The notes beneath the pieces are model-generated. The model was not told where the DNA came from, did not search any database, and saw only the letters and a list, made by a program, of their open reading frames with translations. Shown here in pieces: positions 38,882-48,578 of a stretch of DNA of 64,000 nucleotides (its first letter is position 1; each line of letters opens with the position of its first letter). The stretch covers positions 166,280 through 230,279 of the forward strand of contig NZ_FOLY01000006.1 of assembly GCF_900112585.1 (NCBI RefSeq), read 5' to 3'. The position numbers and the translations under genes were made by a program. The DNA is from Kushneria avicenniae (GTDB lineage Bacteria > Pseudomonadota > Gammaproteobacteria > Pseudomonadales > Halomonadaceae).

Positions 38882-39936
38882 GTATTACCGTAAGCGATGT
38901 CTCCAGACGCTTTGGGAGCACCACAGCCCTGCAGCCGCTGTCGCTTGAGATCAAAAATGGCGAGATGGTCGGGCTTCTGGGGCCATCGGGCTCTGGCAAG
39001 ACCACGCTGCTGCGCATCATCGCGGGCCTTGAAATGCCCGACAGCGGCTCGATCCATTTCGGCGAGCGCGATGTGACCCATGTTCACGTGCGAAAGCGCC
39101 GGGTCGGGTTCGTCTTTCAGCACTACGCGCTCTTTCGCCACATGAGTGTGTTTGAAAACGTGGCCTTTGGCCTGCGAGCACGGCCCGCCGGCGAACGGCC
39201 TTCCAACGCCGAGATTCGTGATCGGGTACAGCACCTGCTTGAACGCGTTCGACTGGACACTCTGGCCAAACGCCTGCCGGCACAGCTTTCGGGCGGCCAG
39301 CAACAGCGGGTCGCCCTGGCGCGCGCACTGGCAGTCGAGCCCGAAGTGCTGCTGCTGGATGAGCCTTTCGGCGCACTGGATGCCAGGGTTCGGCTGGAAT
39401 TGCGTCGCTGGCTCAGACACCTGCACGAGGAATTCAATTTCACCAGTGTCTTCGTGACCCATGACCAGGAGGAAGCGCTCGAGCTGTCCGATCGGGTGGT
39501 GGTCATGAGCAACGGCAAGATCGAGCAGATCGACACGCCGCAGTCGCTCTATCGCGCCCCGGCCAACCGGTTTGTCTTCTCGTTTCTGGGCGAAACCAAT
39601 CGCTTTGGCGGCGAGTATCACAATGGGCGGTTACAGCAGGGGGAGGCCTGGATCGCGCTGGAGACTTCGGACAGCGCTGCCGATGAGGTCTTGCTGCGGC
39701 CCCACGAGCTGATGCTGACCACCGCACCGGACGCACGCGCGCATTTGCCAGTGACGGTAGATGCTGTCTCACCCGTGGGCAGTGACGTGCGGGTCGAACT
39801 GACGGCAGAGTGGATGGACACGCCCTGGCTTGCCAGCATCACCCACCACGACTTTGATCGTCTGCAGCCCCAACGCGGCAGCGATTTCTATTTGATCCCT
39901 TCGCGCTATCACCGCTTCGCGCCCGATTCTGCCTGA
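38878..39936 (+). CDS. cysA: Sulfate/thiosulfate ABC transporter ATP-binding protein
   Basis: A 352-aa ABC ATPase. Walker A is [12 protein letters not shown] (about residue 37), the signature [15 protein letters not shown], Walker [14 protein letters not shown], and the switch His is in [15 protein letters not shown]. The C-terminal TOBE-type domain (about 240-352) has the [12 protein letters not shown] segment common in CysA. I start at ATG 38878 ([12 protein letters not shown]), which overlaps cysW; the frame is open further upstream but would add ten residues from within cysW. It is the last gene of the sulfate operon. Confidence 0.95.
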   Translation: MSITVSDVSRRFGSTTALQPLSLEIKNGEMVGLLGPSGSGKTTLLRIIAGLEMPDSGSIHFGERDVTHVHVRKRRVGFVFQHYALFRHMSVFENVAFGLRARPAGERPSNAEIRDRVQHLLERVRLDTLAKRLPAQLSGGQQQRVALARALAVEPEVLLLDEPFGALDARVRLELRRWLRHLHEEFNFTSVFVTHDQEEALELSDRVVVMSNGKIEQIDTPQSLYRAPANRFVFSFLGETNRFGGEYHNGRLQQGEAWIALETSDSAADEVLLRPHELMLTTAPDARAHLPVTVDAVSPVGSDVRVELTAEWMDTPWLASITHHDFDRLQPQRGSDFYLIPSRYHRFAPDSA

Positions 39937-39941
39937 ACGCC

Positions 39942-39982
39942 AGCGCCGGGTGACAGGTCCTGTGAGCCCGCCACCCGGCGCT
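39942..39982. terminator. Long hairpin between cysA and tpm
   Basis: AGCGCCGGGTG pairs perfectly with CACCCGGCGCT over 11 bp. The 19-nt loop contains a small ACAGG/CCTGT stem of its own. It lies between convergent genes; there is no T run, so termination strength is uncertain. Confidence 0.55.
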
Positions 39983-40004
39983 CGGAAGTGGATGATGCCC
40001 CCCC

Positions 40005-40682
40005 TCAGGAAGACAGCGGCACTCTACGACGAAGACGCCAGGCAATGTCGGTCATGCCGCGTTCGTCGAGCTGTTCACCCAGTCGATCCAGCTCGAAGTT
40101 GGGCGCAAAAAGCGCTCGCACTTCATCATCGGTGACCACATAGGGCGGCCCCTGATCGCGGCGCTCAGTGCGCACGACCGAGATCAAAAGGCCTTCCACG
40201 CCGGGCCGACACAGCTCGGCCAGTTTGAGCGCATAGCGCTGACGGGCTGCTTCAGGCAGTGCAATCAGCGCGGCGCGATCGTAAAAGGCATCGATGTCAT
40301 CGCTCAGCCCGGCGTCCAGGTGAAAGAAGTTGCCCACATCAAGCGTGACAGCGGCCCGTTCGGCCTGACCCGGGCTGTCAAAGCGCTTGAAGTTCGAGCG
40401 CGTTCGAGCGGCAGGCACAACCTCTCCCTGAGCCTCGAACCAGTCCCTGACCGCCTTTTCCACCAGCTCGACACCCAAAACCGGGTGCCCCTGGCGAGAA
40501 AGCCAGCCGATATCGCCGCTTTTGCCGCAAAGAGGCAGCAGTGCCCGGGCGTTCGGGGCCAGCGACAGGGCTGACCAGTAGCGTGCCAGCATGGGCTGGA
40601 CACCGTCGCTGTGAAAGCCGATGCGCCCGTCCCGCCAGCGTTCAAACCACTCCCCGCAGCCCCGCTCCGAAGATGACGACAT
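40005..40682 (-). CDS. tpm: Thiopurine S-methyltransferase family protein
   Basis: A 225-aa SAM-dependent methyltransferase. The N-terminal FERWRDGRIGFHSDGVQPML, the SAM motif LLPLCGKSGDIGWLSRQGHPVLGVELV, and FYDRAALIALPEAARQRYA are characteristic of bacterial TPMT, which methylates thiopurines and also selenite or tellurite. The start lies two bases after the stop of the YgiM-like gene, with no ribosome binding site of its own, so it probably depends on coupled translation. Confidence 0.92.
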   Translation of the reverse strand: MSSSSERGCGEWFERWRDGRIGFHSDGVQPMLARYWSALSLAPNARALLPLCGKSGDIGWLSRQGHPVLGVELVEKAVRDWFEAQGEVVPAARTRSNFKRFDSPGQAERAAVTLDVGNFFHLDAGLSDDIDAFYDRAALIALPEAARQRYALKLAELCRPGVEGLLISVVRTERRDQGPPYVVTDDEVRALFAPNFELDRLGEQLDERGMTDIAWRLRRRVPLSS

Positions 40683-40684
40683 GA

Positions 40685-41296
40685 TCAGAACCAGCGATCA
40701 CGCTTTTTACGACGCCGGGGCAGGTGCGGCACCAGCAGGCCGAGTATCAGGCCACCCCCGGCCACGCTGCCGCCATAAACAAAATAGCGCATCAACAGAT
40801 CCTCGCGCTCGGTATCCAGCCTTGCCTGATACTCGCGCATTTTCGATTGCGCCTGAGTAAGCTGAGCATTGAGGTCATCATTGCTGGTCTGGAGTTCGTT
40901 GACGCGTGACTGGCTGCTCTGCAGCGAGCTTTTCATGTCAGCGACTCGCTGGTTCCACTCGTCATCGATGCCTTCCAGGCGCTGCGTCAGGGTCTGCACC
41001 CGCGCCTGCAGGTCAGGCACCTTCTCCTGCACGCTCTCCTGCGCCTGAAGGTCATCGCTGGGAATCCAGACGGTATCACCGCCTTCGGTGCGAATGCGGC
41101 TGTAGTCGCCCTGGGACTCAAGCAGTGTGACGCGCTGGCCGGCATCCACGGTACCCACGATGCGATAGCTGTCGGTGGGGCCACTTCTGACATAGGTCGA
41201 TAGTGAATCACTGACCCAGCGGGCTTCTTCAGCGTGGGCGGTGCTGATACCGACACCCAACAGGAGACCGACGCAGAGTTTTCCGATTGTTTTCAT
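40685..41296 (-). CDS. ygiM: YgiM-like SH3-domain membrane protein (TIGR04211 family)
   Basis: A 203-aa protein with the family layout: signal peptide MKTIGKLCVGLLLGVGISTAHA, a bacterial SH3 domain (about 25-88, STYVRSGPTDSYRIVGTVDAGQRV), a coiled coil (about 92-165, Leu/Gln/Ser-rich heptads), and a C-terminal transmembrane helix (about 170-190) followed by a basic RRRKKRDR tail. Function is unknown; the layout fits an envelope protein facing the periplasm. It is the first gene before tpm. An inverted pair of DnaA boxes lies 89-111 bases upstream of its start. Confidence 0.85.
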   Translation of the reverse strand: MKTIGKLCVGLLLGVGISTAHAEEARWVSDSLSTYVRSGPTDSYRIVGTVDAGQRVTLLESQGDYSRIRTEGGDTVWIPSDDLQAQESVQEKVPDLQARVQTLTQRLEGIDDEWNQRVADMKSSLQSSQSRVNELQTSNDDLNAQLTQAQSKMREYQARLDTEREDLLMRYFVYGGSVAGGGLILGLLVPHLPRRRKKRDRWF

Positions 41297-41384
41297 GGTG
41301 AAGTCACTGGTTCGTCAAAAAATTATAGTCACATCATGATGCCCGGGCCGGGCGTAACGATTGTTCGATGCCTTTGGTCGCCGC

Positions 41385-41407
41385 TCATCCACAGTTTCTG
41401 TGGATAA
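41385..41407. promoter_or_regulatory. Inverted pair of DnaA boxes
   Basis: TCATCCACA (41385-41393, one change from TTATCCACA) and a perfect TGTGGATAA (TTATCCACA on the minus strand, 41399-41407) face each other across five bases. The 200-base gap between ygiM and the DUF1820 gene has no other feature. The pair also forms an 8-bp hairpin, so an RNA role is the alternative. Confidence 0.5.
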
Positions 41408-41496
41408 CCTGCGGGACAACCTGATCACATGAGCCACAAAGCGCCCGACTGACAGGCCATGACACCATTTTGTTCAAAAAATATTCAGCTCTGGCG

Positions 41497-41823
41497 TTAC
41501 TCTTCCCGAGGCGGCCAGTGCATGGCGCCCGGAAAGGCGGTGACATTTCCTTCCGCCTTGACCGCTCTTGGTGTGCCCTCGCGCTCGACTTCATCAATAC
41601 GCACGATGGCATTCATGGGCAGATAGCTGCGCGAAACGCCCTCGAAGGTGCGACGCAGCTTTTCAGCGCTCGGGTCGACCACCACCTTCGTGTCATCACC
41701 AAAGACCACGCCCTCGATTTCGATAAAGCCCCAGAGCTCGCTCTGGAAGATGTCACGGGCGTAGAGCTCCCAGAGCTCACCCTGCTGCAGGAAACTGATT
41801 CTATAGAGGGGTCTTGCCGCCAT
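41497..41823 (-). CDS. DUF1820 family protein
   Basis: A 108-aa cytoplasmic protein with the features of DUF1820: LYRISFLQQGELWELYARDIFQSELWGFIEIEGVVFG near the N-terminus and the conserved YLPMNAIVRIDEVEREGT. The family is restricted to Proteobacteria and has no known role. It lies divergent from miaB, as I recall for pseudomonads. A possible AGGA lies 11 bases before the ATG. Confidence 0.82.
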   Translation of the reverse strand: MAARPLYRISFLQQGELWELYARDIFQSELWGFIEIEGVVFGDDTKVVVDPSAEKLRRTFEGVSRSYLPMNAIVRIDEVEREGTPRAVKAEGNVTAFPGAMHWPPREE

Positions 41824-42152
41824 GTACGCTCAATCCTCACTGTATTGCGCCAGACCGATGTCGATTGCAGCACGAAGGGCCGCCACAAGCGCGGGAGTCT
41901 ATCACAGGCTTTTGCGCCGATGGCGAGCGTCACGGGCATGCACACGTGTTGAAACACAAACACTTCTTTTGACTACACACGCGCATGCTGGCCTGTGCCG
42001 ATGCCCTTGCGTATAATTTCGCCATCCCATGATCGCTACGCGACGATTCAATATCCTTCTCTCGATGATATGGCGAACGAACGGCCCTTTTTGTGCTGTC
42101 ATCGCCGACGCATCGTCAGACACCCATTTTCCTGTTTATGTACCCAAGGCCC
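41824..42152. other. Divergent promoter region between the DUF1820 gene and miaB
   Basis: About 330 bases. A perfect TATAAT at 42012-42017 points toward miaB, giving a leader of roughly 130 bases, but its -35 region (TGGCCT at 41989-41994) is poor. TTGACT at 41969-41974 is too far away to pair with it. The rest shows no gene, hairpin terminator or riboswitch I can recognise. Confidence 0.5.
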
Positions 42153-43502
42153 ATGACGAAGAAACTCTTCATCAAGACCCACGGCTGCCAGATGAACGAG
42201 TACGACTCGGCTCGCATGGCCGACCTGCTGGGCGAATCCCATCAGCTCGAACTGACGGACAACGAAAACGAGGCCGATGTCATCCTGCTCAACACCTGCT
42301 CGATTCGTGAGAAGGCGCAGGAGAAGGTCTTTCATCAGCTCGGGCGGTGGAAAAAGCTCAAGGCCGCCAACCCGGATCTGGTGATCGGCGTTGGTGGCTG
42401 TGTGGCAAGTCAGGAAGGCGACAACATTCAAAAGCGCGCGCCGCATGTCGACATGGTGTTCGGCCCGCAGACCCTGCACCGCCTGCCGGACATGATGGAT
42501 AACCGCAACGACAGCGGTAATCTGATTTCGGTGGTGGATGTCACCTTCCCCGAAATCGAAAAGTTCGACCGCCTGCCGGCACCCAACTCCGATGGCGCCT
42601 CGTCGTTCGTGTCGATCATGGAAGGTTGCTCGAAGTACTGCAGTTTCTGCGTGGTGCCCTATACCCGCGGCGAAGAGATTTCCCGCCCGTTCGAGGACGT
42701 TCTTGACGAGGTCGTGCACCTGGCCGATCAGGGAGTGCGAGAAATCAACCTGCTGGGGCAGAACGTCAACGCCTATCGCGGCATCGATGACAGCGGCGAG
42801 GAGATCGATCTGGCTGAAATGATCGCTGCCGTGGCCGCTGTAGACGGGATTGATCGTATCCGCTTCACCACCTCGCATCCGGTGGAGTTTTCCGAAAGCC
42901 TGATCGAGGCCTTCGGCGAGATTCCGGAGCTGGTCAGCCATCTCCACCTGCCGGTGCAGTCAGGCTCCGATACGATTCTCAAGGCGATGAAGCGCGGCCA
43001 CGGTCGTGAAGAGTACATTGCCAAGATGGAGCGCATCCGCGAAAAGCGCCCGGACATCAGCTTCTCCTCGGATTTCATCATCGGCTTTCCCGGCGAAACC
43101 GAGCAGGACTTTCTGGACACGATGGATCTGATCGAGCGCATCGGCTTTGATCACTCCTTTTCGTTTGTCTATTCCAGACGTCCCGGGACACCGGCCTCCG
43201 ACCTTCCCGATAACACGCCGGAACTGGTCAAGAAACAGCGCCTGAAGATCCTGCAGGATCACATTACGCAGAATGCGATGCAGATCTCGCGTCGTATGGT
43301 GGGCACGACCCAGCGCATTCTGGTCACGGGCTTTTCACCCAAGGACCCCGGCGAGCTGTCCGGACGTACCGAAAACAACCGTGTGGTCAACTTCAAGGCC
43401 GCCAACCCGATCAACATGATTGGCTATTTCGTTGATGTTGAAATCGTGGAGGCTTTCCCCAACTCCTTACGGGGTGAGCTGATCTCCGACAAAAGGCACT
43501 GA
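42153..43502 (+). CDS. miaB: tRNA-2-methylthio-N6-dimethylallyladenosine synthase
   Basis: A 449-aa radical-SAM methylthiotransferase that converts i6A37 to ms2i6A37 in tRNAs reading UNN codons. Three N-terminal cysteines for the auxiliary cluster lie in [23 protein letters not shown] and [11 protein letters not shown]. The radical-SAM cluster is [19 protein letters not shown]-terminal TRAM domain (about 380-445) contacts tRNA. I start at ATG 42153 ([11 protein letters not shown]); in-frame ATGs at 42138 and 42093 would give longer N-termini without good ribosome binding sites. It begins the miaB-ybeZ-ybeY-ybeX block. Confidence 0.96.
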   Translation: MTKKLFIKTHGCQMNEYDSARMADLLGESHQLELTDNENEADVILLNTCSIREKAQEKVFHQLGRWKKLKAANPDLVIGVGGCVASQEGDNIQKRAPHVDMVFGPQTLHRLPDMMDNRNDSGNLISVVDVTFPEIEKFDRLPAPNSDGASSFVSIMEGCSKYCSFCVVPYTRGEEISRPFEDVLDEVVHLADQGVREINLLGQNVNAYRGIDDSGEEIDLAEMIAAVAAVDGIDRIRFTTSHPVEFSESLIEAFGEIPELVSHLHLPVQSGSDTILKAMKRGHGREEYIAKMERIREKRPDISFSSDFIIGFPGETEQDFLDTMDLIERIGFDHSFSFVYSRRPGTPASDLPDNTPELVKKQRLKILQDHITQNAMQISRRMVGTTQRILVTGFSPKDPGELSGRTENNRVVNFKAANPINMIGYFVDVEIVEAFPNSLRGELISDKRH

Positions 43503-43678
43503 TTGACCGGACACACAATCGATATCATGTCGGATGTTTGCATGCCGAAACGGCGCGCCTTCGTGACATTTCTGCCGCGAGGGCGCCTCTTTGCTTTTGA
43601 TCGATCAATTGGTGTTATTGTTTCCATACCCAATCAGAGCCAGGCTGCCTTTCAACGACGCAACGACCGGACCCAACA

Positions 43679-44680
43679 TTGACCCAGAAAACTGCCAACG
43701 CGCACCGTATTCTTCAGCTGTCGCTGGAACCCAACGACCCCATGCGGCTGGCCAATCTCAGCGGTCAGCAGGATGAGCACCTCCATCTGATCGAGCAGCG
43801 CCTCGAAGTCACGGTTCGCAATCGTGGCAACGAGTTTCAGCTGGCCGGCAATGCGGCGCGCGTCAAGGCGGCCGCCAACGTACTGGAACATCTCTACCGC
43901 GAGACCCAGACGCAGACCCTGTCGCCGGAAACGGTGCACCTTTATCTGCAGGAGTCGGGCCTTGAGTCGATCGCCGAGGATGAAGAGGACGACCTGCCGC
44001 GTGAAGGCGTCATCCTGCGCACACCCAAGGCTGTCATCAAACCGCGCGGTCAGAATCAGCAACAGTATGTCGAGCGCGTCAGAAACCACGACATCAACTT
44101 CGGCATCGGACCTGCCGGTACCGGCAAGACCTATCTGGCCGTCGCTGCCGCCGTCGAGGCGCTCAACCAGCAGGACGTTCGCCGTATCCTGCTGGTGCGT
44201 CCGGCCGTCGAAGCCGGCGAAAAGCTGGGCTTTCTGCCGGGGGATCTGGCCCAGAAGATCGATCCCTATCTGCGCCCGCTCTACGACGCGCTCTACGAGA
44301 TGCTGGGCTTTGAACAGGTCAACAAGCTGATCGAAAAACAGGTCATCGAGATTGCACCGCTGGCCTATATGCGCGGTCGAACGCTCAACAATGCCTTTGT
44401 CATTCTCGACGAGAGCCAGAACACCACGCGCGAGCAGATGAAGATGTTTTTGACGCGTATCGGCTTTGGATCCACGGCCGTCATCACCGGTGACATCACT
44501 CAGGTCGACCTGCCCCGCGGCACGAACTCGGGCCTGATTCATGTGCTCAATGTTCTCAAGGACATCGACGGCATCAGCATGACCCGCTTTGCCTCCAAGG
44601 ATGTGGTTCGCCATCCTCTGGTCGCACGCATCATTGATGCCTATGAAGCGCATGAATCCGAAGAGGATCGCCACTCATGA
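43679..44680 (+). CDS. ybeZ: PhoH-like ATPase YbeZ
   Basis: A 333-aa PhoH-family P-loop ATPase that works with YbeY in RNA and ribosome metabolism. An N-terminal domain (about 10-110) resembles a KH-type fold. Walker A is GIGPAGTGKTYLAV and Walker B FVILDESQNTT, with sensor segment AVITGDITQVDLP. The best start is TTG 43679 with only a weak upstream site; the alternative ATG at 43742 would cut into conserved sequence. It overlaps ybeY by four bases (ATGA). Confidence 0.93.
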   Translation: MTQKTANAHRILQLSLEPNDPMRLANLSGQQDEHLHLIEQRLEVTVRNRGNEFQLAGNAARVKAAANVLEHLYRETQTQTLSPETVHLYLQESGLESIAEDEEDDLPREGVILRTPKAVIKPRGQNQQQYVERVRNHDINFGIGPAGTGKTYLAVAAAVEALNQQDVRRILLVRPAVEAGEKLGFLPGDLAQKIDPYLRPLYDALYEMLGFEQVNKLIEKQVIEIAPLAYMRGRTLNNAFVILDESQNTTREQMKMFLTRIGFGSTAVITGDITQVDLPRGTNSGLIHVLNVLKDIDGISMTRFASKDVVRHPLVARIIDAYEAHESEEDRHS

Positions 44681-45204
44681 GCGATGCGGTCTGCATTGAC
44701 CGTCAGGTGGCCGTCGACTTTGAAGCTCTCCCCGAGAAGCCGGCGCTCGAGCGCTGGCTTCTGGCCACGCTGAAACATTTTCCGGGCGAATCGCGTCGCG
44801 AGATGACGGTGCGCTTTACCAGCGAAGAGGAAAGCCAGAGTCTCAATCACGACTACCGAGGACGTGACAGCTCGACCAACGTGCTCTCCTTCCCCTTTGA
44901 GGCGCCGCCGGGCGTGCCCCTCCCCCTGCTGGGCGATCTGGTGATCAGCCCTCATGTGGTCGCCCGTGAAGCTCTGGAGCAGCACAAGCGCCTTGAAGAT
45001 CACTTCGCCCACATGATCGTGCATGGTACGCTGCATTTACTGGGCCTTGATCACATCGACGATGATGACGCCGAGGCCATGGAACAGCTCGAGCGAGACA
45101 TCCTGTCCACGCTGGGTATTGCCGATCCCTATGCTGTCGCTTTCGATGACGTTGAAGCGCAGGACAGCCATCAGGTATCCGAGGAGAAGAGAACCGACGC
45201 ATGA
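44677..45204 (+). CDS. ybeY: Endoribonuclease YbeY
   Basis: A 175-aa single-strand-specific metal-dependent RNase for 16S rRNA 3'-end maturation and ribosome quality control. The zinc motif HGTLHLLGLDH is at about residues 125-135 and the conserved NVLSFPFE is at 67-74. The C-terminal 30 residues are longer and more acidic than in the E. coli protein. It overlaps the genes on both sides by four bases. Confidence 0.95.
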   Translation: MSDAVCIDRQVAVDFEALPEKPALERWLLATLKHFPGESRREMTVRFTSEEESQSLNHDYRGRDSSTNVLSFPFEAPPGVPLPLLGDLVISPHVVAREALEQHKRLEDHFAHMIVHGTLHLLGLDHIDDDDAEAMEQLERDILSTLGIADPYAVAFDDVEAQDSHQVSEEKRTDA

Positions 45205-46094
45205 GCGATGACCGACCGGCAAGTCAGCCAACCCGATCCTGGCTTGACAGAATAATCGGCGCTTTTTCCGGCGATAACGAAGAACCCAGCAGTCGCGATG
45301 AGCTGATCAGCTTTCTCAAGGAAGCCTCCACGCGACTGAGCCTTGATCAGGATGGCGTGACCATCATCGAAGGGGCCTTCGATATCAGCACCATGCAGGC
45401 TCGTGAAGCCATGGTGCCCCGCTCCCAGATCGTGGCCATCCAGGCCGATCACTCTCCCGATCAATGCCTGCCCATCATTCGCGAGACCGCCCATTCCCGC
45501 TATCCGGTCATCGACGACAATCTTGATGAAGTCGTCGGTGTACTGCTGGTCAAGGACATGCTGCCGCTGATTCTTCAGGACAGCGAAGAGCGCCAGCGTT
45601 TCAGACTGCGTGAGGTGTTGAGACCCGCCCTGTTCATTCCGGAATCCAAGCGGCTCAACAATCTGCTGCGCGAGTTTCGCGATACTCGCAACCATATGGC
45701 CGTTGTCGTTGATGAGTACGGCGGTACCGCCGGCATCATTACCATCGAGGATATTCTCGAGCAGATCGTGGGTGACATCGAGGATGAGCACGATATCGAT
45801 GAGGAAGACGATATCCGTGACCTTGGCAACGGTACCTATGCCGTCAAGGCCCTGACCCCCATCGATGATTTCAACGATCGCTTCGAGAGCAGCTTCTCCG
45901 ACGAAGAGTTCGATACTGTCGGCGGCCTGGTCATGCAGCGCTTCGGCCATCTGCCGGCACGCAACGAGTCCACCGAAATCGATCACTGGCGCTTTACGGT
46001 CATGAATGCAGACAGCCGTCGCATTCGCTGGCTGCAGGCTGCCCGCATTGATGCCGGAAATGTCGTCGACGACACCTCCCACTCCGATCATTGA
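45201..46094 (+). CDS. ybeX: CBS-domain protein CorC/YbeX
   Basis: A 297-aa cytoplasmic protein with two CBS domains (about 70-190; AREAMVPRSQIVAIQ, SRYPVIDDNLDEVVGVLLVKDML, MAVVVDEYGGTAGIITIEDILEQIVGDIEDE) and a C-terminal CorC_HlyC domain (about 205-285). It is linked in the literature to magnesium/cobalt efflux and, more recently, to ribosome metabolism with YbeY and YbeZ. An intrinsic terminator separates it from lnt, though the two are often in one operon. Confidence 0.94.
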   Translation: MSDDRPASQPTRSWLDRIIGAFSGDNEEPSSRDELISFLKEASTRLSLDQDGVTIIEGAFDISTMQAREAMVPRSQIVAIQADHSPDQCLPIIRETAHSRYPVIDDNLDEVVGVLLVKDMLPLILQDSEERQRFRLREVLRPALFIPESKRLNNLLREFRDTRNHMAVVVDEYGGTAGIITIEDILEQIVGDIEDEHDIDEEDDIRDLGNGTYAVKALTPIDDFNDRFESSFSDEEFDTVGGLVMQRFGHLPARNESTEIDHWRFTVMNADSRRIRWLQAARIDAGNVVDDTSHSDH

Positions 46095-46144
46095 GCAGAG
46101 ACGCCGGTCGGCCTGATCACGGGCCAGGCTTGTGAACCCCATCG

Positions 46145-46173
46145 CGGGCAGGCATGATCGCCTGCCCGTTTTT
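46145..46173 (+). terminator. Intrinsic terminator between ybeX and lnt
   Basis: A perfect 9-bp stem CGGGCAGGC / GCCTGCCCG with a 6-nt loop, followed by TTTTT. It ends 18 bases before the lnt ATG. Confidence 0.88.
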
Positions 46174-46190
46174 CTGTCAAAGGATGCAGC

Positions 46191-47678
46191 ATGGCTTCCC
46201 TTTTACAGCGTCGCGGCGCCGGCGCGCTTCTCGCCCTGTTGGCCGGCGCGCTGACGACACTGACCTTTGCGCCCTTCAACCTCTGGGGGCTTGGCCCCGT
46301 TGCGCTGGCCGCCTTTTATGTCGCACTTCAGAACATCGGACTTCGTCAGGCATTGTGGCGGGGCTGGCTGGCTGGCGTTGGTCTGTTCGGCAGCGGCGCG
46401 TCGTGGGTTTACGTCTCGATCCATGATTACGGCAATACCGGCGGCGTACTCGCCGCTGCACTGACGATACTCTTTATCGTCGTTATGGCACTTTTCATCA
46501 TGCTGCCGGCGCTGCTGTATCGCTTCTGCGCCGCCTCACGGCTGGATATTCCGGCATTTGCCGGTGCCTGGGCACTCAGCGAGGCCTTTCGCAGCTGGGC
46601 CTTTACCGGTTTTCCGTGGCTCTTTCTGGGCAGCGCCCACGTCGACTCGCCTCTCGCTGCTCTGGCGCCGCTGGGTGGGGTGTATCTGGTATCGCTGGTT
46701 GTGGCCCTGAGCGGTGCACTACTGGCCAGAGCACTTCTGTCCCGTCGCTGGAGGCTGTTTGCACCGCTGGCAGCCCTCTGGCTCATACCGCTTACCCTGC
46801 CGACGCAGTGGGCCAGACCGACAGATGATGAGCTCACGGTCTCGCTGGTGCAGGGCGATCTGGCTCAGTTGAGCAAATGGACACCCGACGGCCAGCGCGA
46901 TGCGGTCAATACTTATTTCCGCCTGACCCGCCAGCACGGTCTGGACAGTGATCTTGTCATCTGGCCGGAAACGGCGTTGCCCATGCTGGAGCAGCAGGCC
47001 ATGCCGCTGTTACAGCGCGTCCAGTCAACGCTGCCGGCAGACAGCACGCTGATGACCGGCATCATGCAGCGCGACCAGCGCGGCACGTTTTACAACAGCA
47101 TGATCGCGCTGGGCGACCAGCCCGGTCAGTATCGCAAGGAACATCTGGTGCCGTTTGGCGAGTATTTGCCGCTCGAGTCGCTGCTGGGGGGCGTGCTACG
47201 CATCTTCAATATCCCGATGGGCAACATCGGCGCCGGGAGTGATGATCAGGCGCCACTTCGGGCAGGAGGTCTGCGTCTCGGTGTGGCGATCTGCTATGAA
47301 ATTGTCTATCCCGATCTGGTACGACAGCGCGCCGAAAACGCCAACGCTTTGGTGACCATCTCCAACGACACCTGGTTCGGTCACTCCATCGGACCGCTTC
47401 AGCACATGCAGATGGCACAGCTCAGGGCGTTGGAGAACAATCGCTATCTGCTCAGGGCCACCAACAACGGCATGACGGCCATCGTGGGTCCGAATGGCCA
47501 TATCCTGGCCCGAGCGCCGCGCTTTGAGCCGGCCGTACTCAACGGCACCATTCAGCCGATGGAAGGGCTTACCCCCTTTACGCGCACGGGAAGCTGGCCG
47601 GCGCTGCTTCTGGCACTGATCATGCTGCTTGGCGGTGGTATCCTGCGCACTCGCCACCGCGATTCCAACGCTCCTTGA
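46191..47678 (+). CDS. lnt: Apolipoprotein N-acyltransferase
   Basis: A 495-aa inner-membrane enzyme that adds the third acyl chain to lipoproteins. About six or seven N-terminal membrane helices (residues 10-205) are followed by a periplasmic nitrilase domain and a final helix. The catalytic triad is visible: Glu in VIWPETALPM, Lys in RKEHLVPFGEYLP and Cys in GVAICYEIVYPD. AGGA lies six bases before the ATG. A terminator directly upstream means it needs its own promoter or read-through. Confidence 0.95.
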   Translation: MASLLQRRGAGALLALLAGALTTLTFAPFNLWGLGPVALAAFYVALQNIGLRQALWRGWLAGVGLFGSGASWVYVSIHDYGNTGGVLAAALTILFIVVMALFIMLPALLYRFCAASRLDIPAFAGAWALSEAFRSWAFTGFPWLFLGSAHVDSPLAALAPLGGVYLVSLVVALSGALLARALLSRRWRLFAPLAALWLIPLTLPTQWARPTDDELTVSLVQGDLAQLSKWTPDGQRDAVNTYFRLTRQHGLDSDLVIWPETALPMLEQQAMPLLQRVQSTLPADSTLMTGIMQRDQRGTFYNSMIALGDQPGQYRKEHLVPFGEYLPLESLLGGVLRIFNIPMGNIGAGSDDQAPLRAGGLRLGVAICYEIVYPDLVRQRAENANALVTISNDTWFGHSIGPLQHMQMAQLRALENNRYLLRATNNGMTAIVGPNGHILARAPRFEPAVLNGTIQPMEGLTPFTRTGSWPALLLALIMLLGGGILRTRHRDSNAP

Positions 47679-47708
47679 TCCTTTGATGCCCTGGCAGAGA
47701 CGACCACC

Positions 47709-48452
47709 ATGCTGACGCTTTTAAAGATGTATCTGCTACCACCGGGCATCATTATCGTGGCGCTGCTGTTTGCCCTGGTGGTCGTCTGGCACTGGCGACG
47801 TCGCTGGGGGCGACGGCTGGGGATCGCTGTCGTGCTGGTCTTCTGGGCCCTTTCTACCTCACGCGTGGCCTCCTTGCTGATGGACCCGCTGGAAAGTGCC
47901 GTACCTATCGCCACGCAGGATCAGTGGCAGGACGCGCAAGCCATCGTCATCCTCAGCGGCGGACGTCTTTTCGGACAGTCACAGCTTGACGGCCGAGATG
48001 ATGTCACGCCCATGGCCATGCAGCGACTGGCCGATGGCGCCCGCATCAAGCGTGAAATCGACCTGCCGGTTCTGATTGCCGGCGGCGGCGGGCGACGTGG
48101 CACACACAATCCACCGGAAGCGGATCTGATGGCCTTTCGCTTTGAGAGCAGCTTTGGCCTGCCGACGCGATGGCGCGAAATTCAGAGTCACACTACAGAA
48201 CAAAACGCACTCTACAGCGCCCGCATGCTCCGCGATGACAACATCGACACCGTGATTCTGGTCACCAGTGCCTGGCACATGCCGCGCGCCAAACGCGCCT
48301 TTGAAAACGAAGGCATCACCGTACTGGCCGCACCGACCGGCTTCACGGCCCGCGCAGGCTTTGGTCCGCGCAGTTTTTCACCCAACATAACGGCATTGGA
48401 TAACAGCTACTGGGCGCTGCATGAATACCTTGGGCTGCTGGCAGGAAGGTAG
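47709..48452 (+). CDS. ElyC/YdcF-family DUF218 membrane protein
   Basis: A 247-aa protein with two N-terminal transmembrane helices (about 10-55) and a DUF218 domain. Its hallmarks are AIVILSGGRL, PVLIAGGGGRRG, SHTTEQNALYSARML and VILVTSAWHMPRAKRAFENEGI. E. coli ElyC affects envelope integrity and undecaprenyl-phosphate use; that role is a guess here. It lies 30 bases after lnt and is probably co-transcribed, which suits an envelope function. Confidence 0.82.
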   Translation: MLTLLKMYLLPPGIIIVALLFALVVVWHWRRRWGRRLGIAVVLVFWALSTSRVASLLMDPLESAVPIATQDQWQDAQAIVILSGGRLFGQSQLDGRDDVTPMAMQRLADGARIKREIDLPVLIAGGGGRRGTHNPPEADLMAFRFESSFGLPTRWREIQSHTTEQNALYSARMLRDDNIDTVILVTSAWHMPRAKRAFENEGITVLAAPTGFTARAGFGPRSFSPNITALDNSYWALHEYLGLLAGR

Positions 48453-48578
48453 AGGCAGGCGCCAATGGGGTCGTCCCTGACAATGTTGATGGCGCTCTGG
48501 CGAGACTGACTGACAGAACTGATGGCAAACTGAATGGGCAGATATCTGCTCCCAGCAATCCCGTTCAGGAACGCCACC

